Source: Datnioides undecimradiatus (Eukaryota; Chordata; Actinopteri; Lobotiformes; Datnioididae). Taken from it: DNA of 64,000 nucleotides. The stretch lies in the NCBI GenBank assembly GCA_008933995.1, contig WARS01000011.1:14413516-14477515 (forward strand). Direction: 5' to 3'. Below, piece after piece: positions 22,001 through 35,070 of the stretch. The position numbers and the translations under genes were made by a program. Every line of letters starts with the position of its first letter. Within the stretch, counting starts at the first letter, position 1. Under the pieces are notes generated by a model. It did not search any database and was not told where the DNA came from. It worked only from the letters and a program-made list of their open reading frames with translations.

Positions 22001-24840
22001 TATGTCTCTGAGTTTATTCACGGAGGAGTGTATGATGAAACCTGTGAGTAACTGCTCCGTCCACCACAGCTTTGTAAAATTAGGTTCATCCAGTACAACC
22101 AGATCAGGTACGAGATCGAGAATCTTCTGAGCTGCCTTGGATGGGGAGGAAAACGTCGGCTTCCATTAATGGTCCTGTATTGAAAATGGAGTGTCCCAGT
22201 TGCTTTTATCATTACAGCACATTCACAAGTTTCAAAATGGAAAAAAGTCTCGACAACTGCACAAACAGTTTTTTTTTTCTGTTTTGTTTTTTTTTTGTCC
22301 CAGGACTCAATGCATAGGATTATACAGTTAGAATACAGTATTTCAACATGTTTTACAAAGATTTATATGGTATAGGAAACAAGAAATAAAAATAATAACT
22401 GCACAGCAGTAAGAAAGGTCATTTGTCGAGTATAGATAGTCATTTATCGTACACACTGTGGAATAGCGTAGAAACACAGGGCAAAAAAAAGAAAGAAAAA
22501 AAACACAGTTGGAACAATTTTGCGCTATATTCAATCTACATAAAGATACCCTTTTAATTTCAGACTAATTTAGGAATGCCATACATTTTTAAGGGAGACC
22601 CAAATCACATTGGCCACTGTTTTACATTTATTAATTTTGGCCTTTTGCCTTAGCCACCAAAGTCCTACTAAGCACACGCCACAGACACCCAAAGGAAATG
22701 CACACATCAAAACTGCAACCATAAAAAAAAAAATCATACTGAAATGTCTTCAGCCTATTGGCACGTAGATGGCTGCAGCAGGGCATCTAGCATTTTAGAC
22801 AGCACACATAATATCACAAGTCCAAATACATTGCTGTGTCTATAGCACTATCGTCATCATAATCACCTAGGTTACCAATAGAATAATTTAGAAACAATAT
22901 ATATGTATCATCCTATTTAATAAGGCACATTTTTGGTTAAAGAAAGGCTCTGAAAGAAGCTTCTTGCATCAACTCTGTCAGTGAGAGAGGAGTCAGCAGT
23001 AAACAACAGCGGAGACAAGGATGGAGTCTGCAGTCGGCATGCAATTAAGATCAAAAGCCTCCCCTGCTGATTCCATTATACAGAGTGCCACTCTGCACTG
23101 CGCTGAGTGGGCAGTGCCAAGTGCTGTTGGTCGGGATGCCAGGGTGCCATGCTGAGACGGCAGGCAGGCAGGCAGGCTCGAGGTCTGTGCAAACCTCTCT
23201 CTAGCCAAGGCAGGAATCGTTAACATTCTGGGGTCTCTGGAGCTTGTTATGCTCTGTCAACTACACACATCCATGATCAGATACAGGGAGCACAATTAAA
23301 TCATCTGTCAACAGCAAAACCTATAATTTAGGGATGAAACGTGGCTGCGTTTAATGGCCCAAGAAATATCAAACCCTCACTCCTACCCTGTCAACACCTC
23401 GGCTCTGACACTGACATATCAACGTTTCAATTACTAGAACAATTATGTACATCATTGATCCTGACCTCAGCAACATCAAACAAAGGCTAAAACCACTGGA
23501 ATTTGCCCAAAACGTACCTTTTAAATACCAACTGCATCACTGGCAGGTAATTAATATCAGCAATAGGCTATTTCATAGCTTTAGAGGCAGAATGCTTGGT
23601 GATTATTTGGAACATTATTAGGATAATACTAAAAAAATGGCACTAAAACTCAAACACTAACGATGCATCAATCAGTTTGGAAATTTCTCGTATAACATAT
23701 TGCTGAATTGCTACTGTATGTGAATACATTTAGCAAGCTAATGTGACTAATGTTGACTGTGGCTCATGGTATGCTGACATTATTGCAGGGCTAATATGAG
23801 TGACATGGCTCCATGGCAGAATAAAGTTGCTTCTTGCTGACGAAAAATTTAAAAAAAAAAAAAGTTTTAAAGCCAAGAAAAATATCTGGAAACGGTCATT
23901 AACTGAAATGTCTCGAAAAACTTTTGAAATGTCCTTCTGTGCTTTTGTTGAAGTGGAATGTATCATGGCACTGTACAATAAAGGGAGACAAACTGTGCTA
24001 TTATTGACTTCCACAAGCACAAATGGCGATCCAGCTTGAAGCAAATCTGAGTCAAAAGCAAAGACTTGTACTCAAACATCTCTGAAACTACCAGTGACCC
24101 GTCATTCATATGAGCCTGTACATTGCTAGATTAACCAATGTCCTTGTGAGGACCCTTTGGTCTCTGTCGAACAGCTCGCTGAGAGCGCAGGCTCCAGTGT
24201 GTCACTGGGTATGGAGGATTAAAATGACAGAAAGCAGGCGTCCCTTCGCCCTCACGCCTGACAGTAGGCATCCTGTGTGTGCACACACACAATCCCACAC
24301 AATCCCACACATTCACACACACTCAAGTTCGGCAACGCACGCTCTTGTTCACATGTTGTACTCCACACAGACATCTACGCACACACAGGCTAATAAAAAC
24401 ACTATCCGCACCACAAGGTGATCCATTTAAAAAGATAATTTTTTTTCCTTATAAAGCTTTCCGCATAAAGACTGCACGATAAAAAAAATATATAATACAA
24501 TTCTTAAAACCTTTTCTACACAGAAAGAAATTGAACATCTGATTATCTCCTGTGCCAGTGCTCCACAGAGGGGCTTAATTCTCAGAGAGAGGTCTACCGC
24601 ACTGCATTGTGGGAGCAATATTCAGTGAAGCGTGAGTGAGCGCGCAGACCTTTAAGGTTTGGCAAGTGAGCTTTAAGGCGTACCTATGACAGTGTAACCC
24701 ATCATTTTCCTCCTCTTTTTGCTCTCTATCTGCATTTCATTAGTCCCTGTTGCTCCACAGTACAGAAAATTGTCCCAGGGCCAAGTTGTACAACATACAC
24801 GCCCACGCGAGTCCCTTCTCACCTTTCCTTATTTCCATGT
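19061..24840. other. Intergenic region, no gene seen
   Basis: No exon-like coding block, tRNA or rRNA was recognised between the tubgcp6 promoter and the plxnb2 3' end. The stretch is AT-rich, with a (GGCA)n tract near 23158-23177 and A/T runs. Part of the right side may be plxnb2 3' UTR if a distal poly(A) signal is used: minus-strand AATAAA occurs at 22632-22627 and 22018-22013. No trace of HDAC10, MAPK12 or MAPK11 was found. Confidence 0.6.
23158..23177 (+). repeat. (GGCA)n tract
   Basis: CGGCAGGCAGGCAGGCAGGC, intergenic. Confidence 0.85.
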
Positions 24841-24933
24841 TTTATTCTCTAAAAGAAGAAATAAGCCCCTGTAGTCACTGGCAGCATCCTACCATTCCTC
24901 TCCCTCCCTCCCTCCCTCCCTCCATTCGGTGGG
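24841..24933 (-). other. plxnb2: plxnb2 proximal 3' UTR with poly(A) signal
   Basis: After the TAA stop (24936-24934) comes a (GGGA)n tract in transcript sense, which is (TCCC)n on the plus strand at about 24899-24923. An AATAAA hexamer follows at 24846-24841. If used, it would give a 3' UTR of only about 110 nt. Downstream AATAAA hexamers could give a longer form. Confidence 0.4.
24899..24923 (+). repeat. (TCCC)n tract in plxnb2 3' UTR
   Basis: Six TCCC units about ten bases past the plxnb2 stop codon. In the transcript this is a GGGA repeat. Confidence 0.85.
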
Positions 24934-27900
24934 TTAGAGATCAGTCACTTTGTTTTCCAGGGCGGCTGCTATCTGCTGGAGCCGCAGGGTCAGCTGTTTA
25001 CTCTGGGCAGCTGGGTCCTCGTCTAGGGATGCGATGATCTGAAAGAGGGATGGTGGGTGAGGAGGACATAAATGGAAGAGAATGGGGGAGAAGTCGGAAA
25101 TAATAAGCCGAGAGAGAGAAGGGGAAGAATTGGGCAGCAGAGGGCAAAGGAAGAATGTCGGAAAAGCGAAGAAACAAGGACGGGGAGACGGACGGAGAAT
25201 GAGCACAGGACAAAGAGGGAGAAAAAGGGCGGAGAGTGGGAGGAGAGGATGGTGTTATTTGACATCAACAGTCACGTCATATAAGCTGTTATTGTTTGTG
25301 AGCCCCACTTAGGGGAGACTGACAGCCCCATTTGTTTATCCAACTTGTTCATTAGGTTTTGTTTATCCCCTTTTCGTGACCTCAAGTGGCAATGCACAAT
25401 GGACGCTTAAAAATCAATTCCCAGAGCAATTTTCCAATTCACATCCCACAGAAATGCTTTCAATTAAAATTTCATACAATCGCTCTTCTGGCATATCAAG
25501 AGTGAAGAGCGAAAAAAGGAAAAGCATTAATATAGTGGGCAGTAGTGCATTCAGTGGAATAGCCTCCTTTGGGCGCGATAGGAAAGAGAAGGGCCTCTTA
25601 CCCCATCATAGTATTTGCTGGCGTACTGGTAAAGCTGATGGAGAGCCACTTGTGTGTTCAGTTTGTCTGTGTGAGACTGGAGAACATAAAGGACAATTTA
25701 AGGGTTAAACAGAAAATGTAACAAACCATTGAAGCGCAGAGAGTTGAATGAGCCGTCAAAAGTACTTCTTGTTTCCCTGTTTACAAAGAATGGCATGCTT
25801 TGACTAATAACTATTAGACACTGAAGTTATAATCCATAAGATTTCATGAACTAAAACCCCCTCTTGATATGATTTATGGCTGGGATTTTTCTGCAATAGC
25901 CACTAAATGTATTAACATTCAGAAACTACCTCCCTATATAGTTCTTCTCATTGTGAGTGGCAGAGTTCGCCATTCCTGCCCTTAATGTAAATTACCTACC
26001 TATACACAAGGGATTCACAGGAAACTTGGCATACATTATGTAATCCTGTGTTACTACTCACTCTCCTACATCTGCAGCGAGAGCTTTATTGAGTTACTGC
26101 TAATGCAAAACCAAACTCTCTTCCACACTTTTACTCAGAACATTAACTGGAGAAACATAAAACAGCTTTTATTGTAAAGCGGTCACAGGAAACGCAATGA
26201 TATTACAGCGGACCACAGTGTTAGAGTGATACGCCGCGTTAGATTTCATCCAAAATTAGCATAAATTTTCACTAAATTTCCAGGTAAAGAAAATAAAAAT
26301 GAATGCACGTTTCCATCCACCACTGTTTATTAGGACTGGATGGTAGCAGTCGGTTTATTCAGATGAATGAAGCAGCTCTCCAGATGAGTGCCATTAAAGT
26401 AATGCAGAAGATAATATAAGGCTTTTATGTTTGTTTCATGTACTAATTTGAGGAAGGTTAACGTCTCGTCATCATTCCACGCAGATCTGATGTTTTTTTT
26501 ATTTCTTTCACAAGTGTCAAAAGGTGAAAGCATTGCCACATCCTCTTTTATGTGCAGATTCCAAAAAGCATAAAAATAAATAAATTGTCAACCCCTGTAG
26601 TGAACCGTTACGAGGCAACACGCCGAACAAATCCTACGCATCCTGTGACCGTGCCGTTTTGTTCAGTGGGAATCTACTGGACTTTGACAAAAGAGGACGA
26701 CCATCGACAGACTTCTCTATCAAAACAACATAAGAATGTTTGGCAGAAAATGAAAACGGATCCATGAGTTTCTTTTCTGATTGTTTGCTGCAGTGTTAAA
26801 CCTCGCTTGCTGCTCCCATGGAAACCACAGACGACGCCAAATCCACAATTGACTGAAATCTTTAAGGATTAACTTTAACCTTCTCAAAATAACAGGCACA
26901 GGAAATAAGAGCTGCATTTCTTACCCGTGACACCTCTGCCAGGTGAGTGTTCATGTCCTGGTCACTGACAGGTACCATCTGCCTTATGCCCTTGTAGTAG
27001 CTACAACAAACAAACACACACGCGCGCATGAGGTGGTTATGAAATTGTTGTTGATATGTATTTTAAACTGAGATGAAAAGAATATTGTCTAGTGCTGTCA
27101 GGACTTACTCATCCACCATCTTCTTATAGGTGGAGATCTCCTTTGCATAGAGTAGTTTGTTACTTGGGGAGTCCTAGACATGAAAAGTGGACAAAACAAT
27201 GAGAACAATGGCACTTTAGATCTAATTGTCTCATCGTCTTTGTCTCTTCTCCCATCTTCCCTTTCTGCTCTTTCCCCTCATTCCTCTCCCCTCTCCTTTT
27301 CCTCCTCCTTTCCCGTCTCCACTCACCCGGCTGAGTTTGTGCTCGCTCTTGGTGCAGGCGTCCATGAAGGTCTGGGCGATGACAGAGAGCGAGGCGTCCA
27401 CCACTTCAGACACGTGGACGTCGAAGATGAAGTGGGGATTCTTGAGGATGTTCACCCAGAACCGCAGGGGAAGGCTGCACGGGCAAAAGGGCGGTCTATT
27501 ATCGCTGTTGTCGTCATTATTATTGCTCCAGAATGTGGGAGAAAAATCTCATCAACCACATCGCATCTATAAATTCATTTGAGTCAGAAAGGCATTTCAT
27601 GTGTGAGAGCACTTGCCCGAGGTGCAATTGAGAGCAGTATGCAATAATAACGGGGCGGCAGAGAAGCCTTTCTTGTAGGTGTCAGTTTATACAGAACAGT
27701 ACCCTCAACTGTCACTTAATATTACTATTTCATGTGACACTGACCTCTCAGAGATTCATTGCTGTTCAAAGAAAATTAAATGACAAAGAGAAAAATATAA
27801 CTTCCGAAGATTTTGTTTTCTTAACAACAAAAGATGCTGAACAACAGCCAGATGCGCTTGTCTCCTCTGACAAATAGCGATTAGAAATGCTAAAGTCACA

Positions 27901-30900
27901 CCAAAACTTTGACCTTTCATGTTCCCGTGCAGCCTTTCAACAACTGAAAGCACCGACAACATAATGTAATGCTCGAGTACTCCTGCTAATTTCCCCTCTG
28001 AACAGGGAAACACACTCTCACACACACTTATTTCCATCCTCATGTCAGCTTGTGAATTCAAAAGAAAAATACAGTAGTTTCCCAAAAAAAAAAAAAAAAA
28101 ATCTCTCCTCCCCGTTCGGTGCGAATGCCTCACCGTCTGAGACACGAAACGCACACCGTGTAAAATTCATACTGGTTTGGCAATATCTCCGGGGAAGGCT
28201 GCAGTGAGAATACAATGGAAGCATAAAAATAGCAATGTTGCTATAATCACAGAATTAAATTAGCTTGGGACGTAATTACCATGTTTGTTTGTTGTTGTGC
28301 CTCATGCACACATTCATATTTAATACATGGCCCTCAGTTGATTTGATAAACAGAACGGGTGGATGCAGAATGTGGTGTGGAGTGTAGTAAGTAATTAAAT
28401 CGCTCATCTCCTGTCCTTGTGTGGGTGCTCTCTTGCCAGCCTTACGTCAATCACTGGCATCTACATGCAACACGTCGTCTTGTATGCTTGAGCCTTAGCC
28501 GACGTGACACTAATTTATGCACTTAAATGTCACATGGGAAGAGGGGGATTGCGAATGCAAACTAAGTGAGCTGAAATTGTGCATTTGTATTCAGCTCTTT
28601 CTTGGATAACTAAGTTTTATTTCTTGGAGAGTTACTGTATCTCAGGCAGCAGGATTTGTGGTCAGACTCAGTGTGTGCTAAAGAATTGCACTCCAGTACA
28701 AATTTGAGGGACTTTACTTGAGTGCTTCCATTTTATGCTACTTAATACTTGCACTACTTTTCAGAGGAGAATACTGTGCATTGTACTCCAGGCACTGGGC
28801 AGACATAGGTAATAGTTAGTTTTCAAAATAGGATTTCCAATTAAAAAAACATTGGAAAAGCTTATAAAGTACATTGCATTATGGAAGGTTAAACCAGTGG
28901 TTTCCAACCTTTTTTATCTAGAGCAGATCTCTAAGTTTTTAGCAGCAAATATTTTCACTCAAAACTTCTGAAATGTTTTAATTTAAAAGTTTAAGTCAAA
29001 GGGACCTAAAGCATTGCAATTTTCCAATTTTTCAAAGAGAGCTTAAATATCGAGATTTCAAACTGGCGGTGCTGTACACCTCACATTCACAATTTCACTG
29101 ACATAAGGGAAATTCTGGGAAAATCTGAGCAGCTGTTGTTACACTTAAGATAAAAAGCAAAAACTTATATTGACCGTGTATCATTCGAGATGGAACATTT
29201 GCATATTTTTAGGAAATGTCGCAAAATATTTAGGGAATGGTATGAAATGTGTTACAACACGTTTTGGAATGTAAGGCATCCTGAGCTGTGCATGACTTTA
29301 TCCCTTTAAGTTTTCTAAAGAAAGTAGAAGCGACAGATTCTAGTTGGTTCAACTTTGCTAAAAGTGAGTGAGGAGCTATTAAATGCAGAACTGTTATTAC
29401 AGCCAATTTGGATATTTGGGTGGAGCCCCAACAAACCAGTGGGCAATAACTGTTGAAAAACTCTTAAAGAGACACATTCGGAAGGAAAAGGGAAAAAAAT
29501 GACAGTGTACATAACTCAAAATGGCAAATAAACATGGAAAATTTCCTAAAACTCTTCCAGGGACCTTTAGTTTCGCATGACTTTAAAAATAAAGTCCAAA
29601 ATATATTTTTCTTCTTTTGTATCCCATCAATCATGTAACAGCCCCTCAGATTCACTGAGGAACTTATGCAAGTTAAGGATCTGAGTACTTCCTCCACCCC
29701 TAATTACAGTACAGACAAATGGAACTTCAGTGTATACAAGCATGCAGTACTTTTACCTATTAGTCTTCCAGATATGGATGGTCTCCTCATCCACGTTGTT
29801 GTGTTTCAGTGCTTGCTCATCTAGAAAGTCAAAGAAATATTTGACTGCTGGTGGCACCACTGCCCCGGAGCACAGCACGCTGCGGAAGAAGTCATCCACA
29901 AACTGCTGCAGTGTTCCCTGAAAGAGGCCACAAATAATGTGAGACAAGGCACAGATGGAGAGCCGAGACAGAAATATCAAAGCCCTGAGAGCTAGCTATT
30001 TGCACGTAAAGTGAGTGTAGATATTCAGGGCTTTTTAAGAGTGGTTTAGCATTTTCTGCCCTATCCAAAGCTAGAAACCCTCAATTTAAGCTGGCTTTTC
30101 AACTGAAAACCATTCCTGGAAAAGCTGAAATTGCTATATGACAGAGTCAGTAAAATTGAATAACTACTTAACAAATGTCTGATTGGGTAAATGATTCTGT
30201 CTTTGTACCTTGACGGAAAGGAGTCGTGTTAGATAGATCTCTGTAATGGCTTTGGTCATCGACTTGTCCTTTATGCTTCCTCGTTTAGATTTGATCTCAT
30301 CCAGTTCATCTGCCGGCCTCACCAAGTGAAACACCTTGTCGTCATCCAACAGAGCGTTCCCTGTCGAAGGAGATGGGATTTAAACTTTCCTCTCATAATT
30401 CAACTCCTTATTTATTCATGCACGCTCTCACAGAACACATTCGGATGATAACAAAGGGAGGGTGTCAACAGAATTTGAATGCAGAGAGAATATCCAAGTA
30501 GAAATGCTAAACAATCAACGCTTCTGAAATACACATAAAAAGGCAGAAGATAAAAGTGCATATGATTTGAGCATAATCTAAAAGTGTGCTATACATAAAA
30601 CAGCATGTATTAGCATGTTAAATTAGAGTGGGGATGTTGACAAAAGCCCGGGGGAAAAGAAACAATAGCACGCAGTATATTCTCAGGTATACACCCGGTC
30701 TAGTCTTGTTTGGGTTCAACAAGTGTGTGCATATGTGAGCAGTGCATTGGAGTGACGTACGCTCTTCGTGGTTTTCCTGGTTCTGGTCATAGTTCTGCTG
30801 AGTGTGAAACACCTTGGACAACACTAACGTAGCGTTATCTCGCACCTGGGAGACACACAGCAGTCCTTTTGTTAGACAGAGAACACACACTTACACAATA

Positions 30901-33900
30901 CATACTTGCTGGATTTAATTGGTTCTGTGACTGAGGTCAGCAGTCTCTTTTAGTGCCCCAGAACTAATTCATAATCAATGTGATTGAGTGTAGAGCAACA
31001 GTGGGTCTTTATTGGGGTATTTACAGGCCATTTTCTTTGGCGTCAACCCTTTATTGACCCCACAAATACTGTGATTAGCACTACTCTGGCACGGCCAATG
31101 AATCTATGGCAGCAAGGCTGTCCTCTAAGAACAACTGTAAGACAACCACAGGCAAGATGAAAGGAAGACAAAGTACCTTTGAAAGAGAGGGATTTAAGTG
31201 GCCAAAAAGCAGGACAAGTTGGGGATGTTTGTGAGTGACCTTTATTTTCTAAGGATCAATACAGTGCCAAGAAGATTTAGTGGCTTTCTGTCACAACTGA
31301 AAGCTGACAAGAGCAAACCAAGACCAGGCTATGGTACTGCCTGGTGATTAGAAAGAAAAAATTGTTGGCGTGTTGCACATTCACAAGATACCGAGATGCG
31401 TAATAAGTCTGCAATTACTGTTTTTTTTCAGCCATTTAGGGGCAGTGGAAACATAGCAAAAACAAGCACTTTCAGCAGTTAAAGAGGGGCATTATAATTC
31501 ATTTGGAGCCATGTATTTGGTGCAATAATTGTTTGTTTTAGCACTGTTTTTGGTCTCTACCAAGTCCTGAGGGAAACACATGGCTCTTTAGCTGCTCCTC
31601 CTCCTATGTTTCTTTATGTGTTCATAAATAGGGACATATGCGATGTGAAATATTTACATATTCATCACACCTTTACCTTTTATACATTGATTACAATTTA
31701 ACTGTTATAGATTTAAAGGTTTATCGCTGTCACAAAGGAGGATTTTCAGTCACAGATTCAAAACTTAAAATAAGTAGCTTTCTGTGTAATTCTAGTTGTC
31801 TCAGGTTTTAGCTATTGGGGTGATGCCTATCATAGACTGTCCAGAGTTAACTACTGTTCATTACTGTTTACTACTGTTTCAAATGTATTTTTCCATTAAG
31901 GAATGATTTGACTTTTGTTTTCTGGCAACAGATAAAGAGTCAGATGAGAGGACTGGTATCACTTTGATGTCTGGCTGTTAAATATAACAGCTAGTCTGGC
32001 TCAGCAGAGACAAAATAGGCCCATCAGCACCTCTAAAGATCACTAATAAAGTGCCAAGCTAGCTGCCTCCCCCCTGTTTCCAGTCTTTGTGCTAAGCTAA
32101 CTAACTGGCTGCTGGCTGTAGCTTCATATCTGATGGACGCATCCCAAAACTCTTCTTTCAAGAACTGACAAGAAAATGAAAAGAGAGAGAGGAGGGGCGG
32201 CGTGTTACAAAGGTACCCAGCTGGACCTGAACCAGGGCTGTTACAGTTATGTAGTCAGCACCTTACTGATTTTAGCCAAAAAGCAATTTCACAGAAAACT
32301 GTCAGACTCTTTTAATGAACCTTGGCATACTGTGATCACCATACAAGTCAGGGGGAAAAAAAAAATGTTTTTACACATTTGTACATGTATGCACATTAAT
32401 TTGACTTGTGTTAGATGTAATGAAAATTAAACATTTAACAGTGTTGTGGTAATAAGCCTGGAAAACTAACAAACTACGTGTAAATGTGCAACACACATAG
32501 ATTTCATACCCACGACTGTGACTGAAATGGCGTGAAAAGAGGCAAACCCATTCACATCCACACGCCCACATACAGCTATTTACTTCCCCCCTGCCTCCTC
32601 ACAGCCCAGGCTATTTTCAGTCTACCTCTTTTTCTTTTTTTTTTTTTTTTTTAAATATGTTTCATCAATTTTGTCAGTACTCACGTTGTAGTGCGCCAGA
32701 GTGTTGATGTGTTTCCACCTGCCCTCTTTCTGGGAAGTCAAGTCCAGATCGGACAAAATCTGCCCTGTCGAGCCCGGGCGCCATTCTGTGGAGAAGGCGG
32801 GAGAAGAAAGTCATTTTAAATTGTCCCTGCTCTACTGTGGAGGAGCACTGCAATGTTTGGCATATTGTCACCGCGCTTCTATATTTTTTTTTTCGGTTAT
32901 TTTTGTCTATTTTGTCATGGATCACTATTACCCTGAGGTTATTCTGTAATAATGTGGTCTTACTTAAACCCGGCCACCCGCCCTACTGTCTGCCCGTCTC
33001 TCTCACTCCTGGGATTTAGTGAGAGACTTGAGTTCATTCTGGAAAAAGCAGTGACAGATCAGTATTTTCTGAATAATTTAAATCTAATTCTAAACTGTGA
33101 TTTGCACCCCAACATTTTCAATTTAGAAACATCTGACACCACTGCAAACCTGAGCCCAACACCATCTGCGACATATGATTCATTTCTCAAGTACCAAGAA
33201 ATAATAAGGGAGTTATCTTTTCTGATTCACCATGAAAAAAAGACGGATCTCTGCTTATCTAAAATGTATAAAGGAACGAGATCTACAGCATGCGTGGGAA
33301 TAAAAAATGGCTTTGATGTTGGAAAATGTCTATAGAGCCTTAGCCTTTCAAGTGAGTCCCCAAGGTTTCTGACTACAGTAGCAAGTAAAACTTTGTTTAG
33401 GGATGAAGGCTTTCTTCATGTTGCTGACACTGAATAACTGAAGCTTTTTTTTTATTCCACAAACAGAGACAGCAAGAGAGAGACGGAGGCTTCAAAAATA
33501 ATTAATTAAATTACATTGAAATTAAATAAAAAAGCAATTGTTTGTTTGGATAAATGCATTCCGATTGAATTAAAAATGCATTTCAGTCAAGACAGAAATG
33601 GGCCCTCCATTTTGCCGTCCTCTCCGCTCCCTGTAACCTTCATTATAACCATCTGTAACCATCATTATTAGATGTTTTCTGCTTCAGCTCGTCCTCCTCT
33701 CAGGTGGCCCTCATTTACTCACCCAGCGTGACACTGTCCACCTTTGGGCGCTGAGAGTACGGCAGGTTCCTGTACACCTGCTCTATGATCTTCTCCTTCA
33801 CCTGTGAGATGGTGTCACAGTTCAGCACCTTGACGGGCGTCACATCTGGACCCTCGCCCTGCACCAGCACTTGCAGGGTCTGCAAAACACACAGACACAC

Positions 33901-35035
33901 AAATAAAAACAAAATCACATTCAGCCCACGGGGTAATAGCGCGTGTGCAGAACACACGCACCTACGCACACAAATGAGAAATATGCAGAAATATTCAAAC
34001 GTGGCCAGAGCACCCAGCCGCCCACCCACAAACGCACACCCCACACACGCTGTCGGGATGTTGTTGTCATGGCAACCAGACTTCTGTAAGCACACACAAA
34101 CACACACACACACACGCACACACACATGCTGCATTGACACCTGAGAGGGCTCCTGTCACCTTGGCCAGTTAATGACCAAGGCTCAGTGGGAGCAAACTCT
34201 GACCCGCCTCGCCTCCTACACTCAGTCACTCTGTCAGAAATAACTAACTGACCACTCGACAGATTCAAGCAGGGAGGCTGGCAATCCAATCGCAAACGCA
34301 ACCCTCACAAGCCCCTCTGCATTTCAGGTGAATGGGAACAGCACGCTGTGAATTAGGCCAATAGGAAATACTGTGTCTACCTGTGAAATCTAGCTCATTG
34401 CGTTTTTTCTCCCCCCCCATAATTCAATCACAGAAGGCGATCCATCACGGCGGGAGACGTGTAATTCAGGCTAATTTGATAATTGTCCTCGACAACGCCA
34501 TTACCCATGGGTCTTTTTATTTGTGCTGACTTTAACAGAAAACAGCTGTGTTCACATTAGCTTCCATTATTGAAACACGATACCAAAGCGAGATACACAG
34601 GGTTTTCCTGACTCTTGAAAAGCCACACAAAAGGATACAGAGCAGGTGCAGGCTGGAAGGTCGAGGAGGGTGTGTGGAGGTGGCTTGTACTCTATACTTG
34701 TACCGACTTGTAGTACTTTCACCGAAGCCATGCATTTGCAGTGCTATATTGGAATGTGTCGCCTGTGTCGCTTCTGAGCCGAGAACATTGACACTGAAAA
34801 TGGATGTCACACAAAAGCGGGCAGTCGCCTGTGGGGTTTTTGGTGGTTACCATGGCAACTGCACTGTGTGCATGTGTATATCTGTGTGTGTTTGTGTTTG
34901 TGTTTATGTGTGTGTGCGTGTGTGCATGTTTGTGTTGTTCATCAGGCACAAAACACCATGCAATCTCAAAGCAGTGTGTGCAGTTTTTCTGACAATGAGC
35001 CTCAGAGTTTGCCTGTGTGACTGTTTACGTGTAGA

Positions 35036-35070
<35 letters not shown>

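Larger units (their letters stand above)
24934..30845 (-). other. plxnb2: plxnb2 second half of GAP domain
   Basis: Eight exons encode the C-terminal GAP half: [76 protein letters not shown] and [14 protein letters not shown]. The arginine in LPLRFW is the second conserved catalytic arginine of plexin GAPs. All expected motifs are present, so the GAP should be functional (inference). Confidence 0.93.

Noticed and set aside
19061-24840. Possible remnants of HDAC10, MAPK12 or MAPK11 exons
   Set aside because: No kinase (HRD, DFG) or deacetylase motif could be seen in any frame of the intergenic stretch.
32952-33335. 127-codon plus-strand open frame of ordinary composition
   Set aside because: No recognisable domain, no repeat or splice context, and it lies in a plxnb2 intron. 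Chance cannot be excluded as the explanation, so it is not listed.
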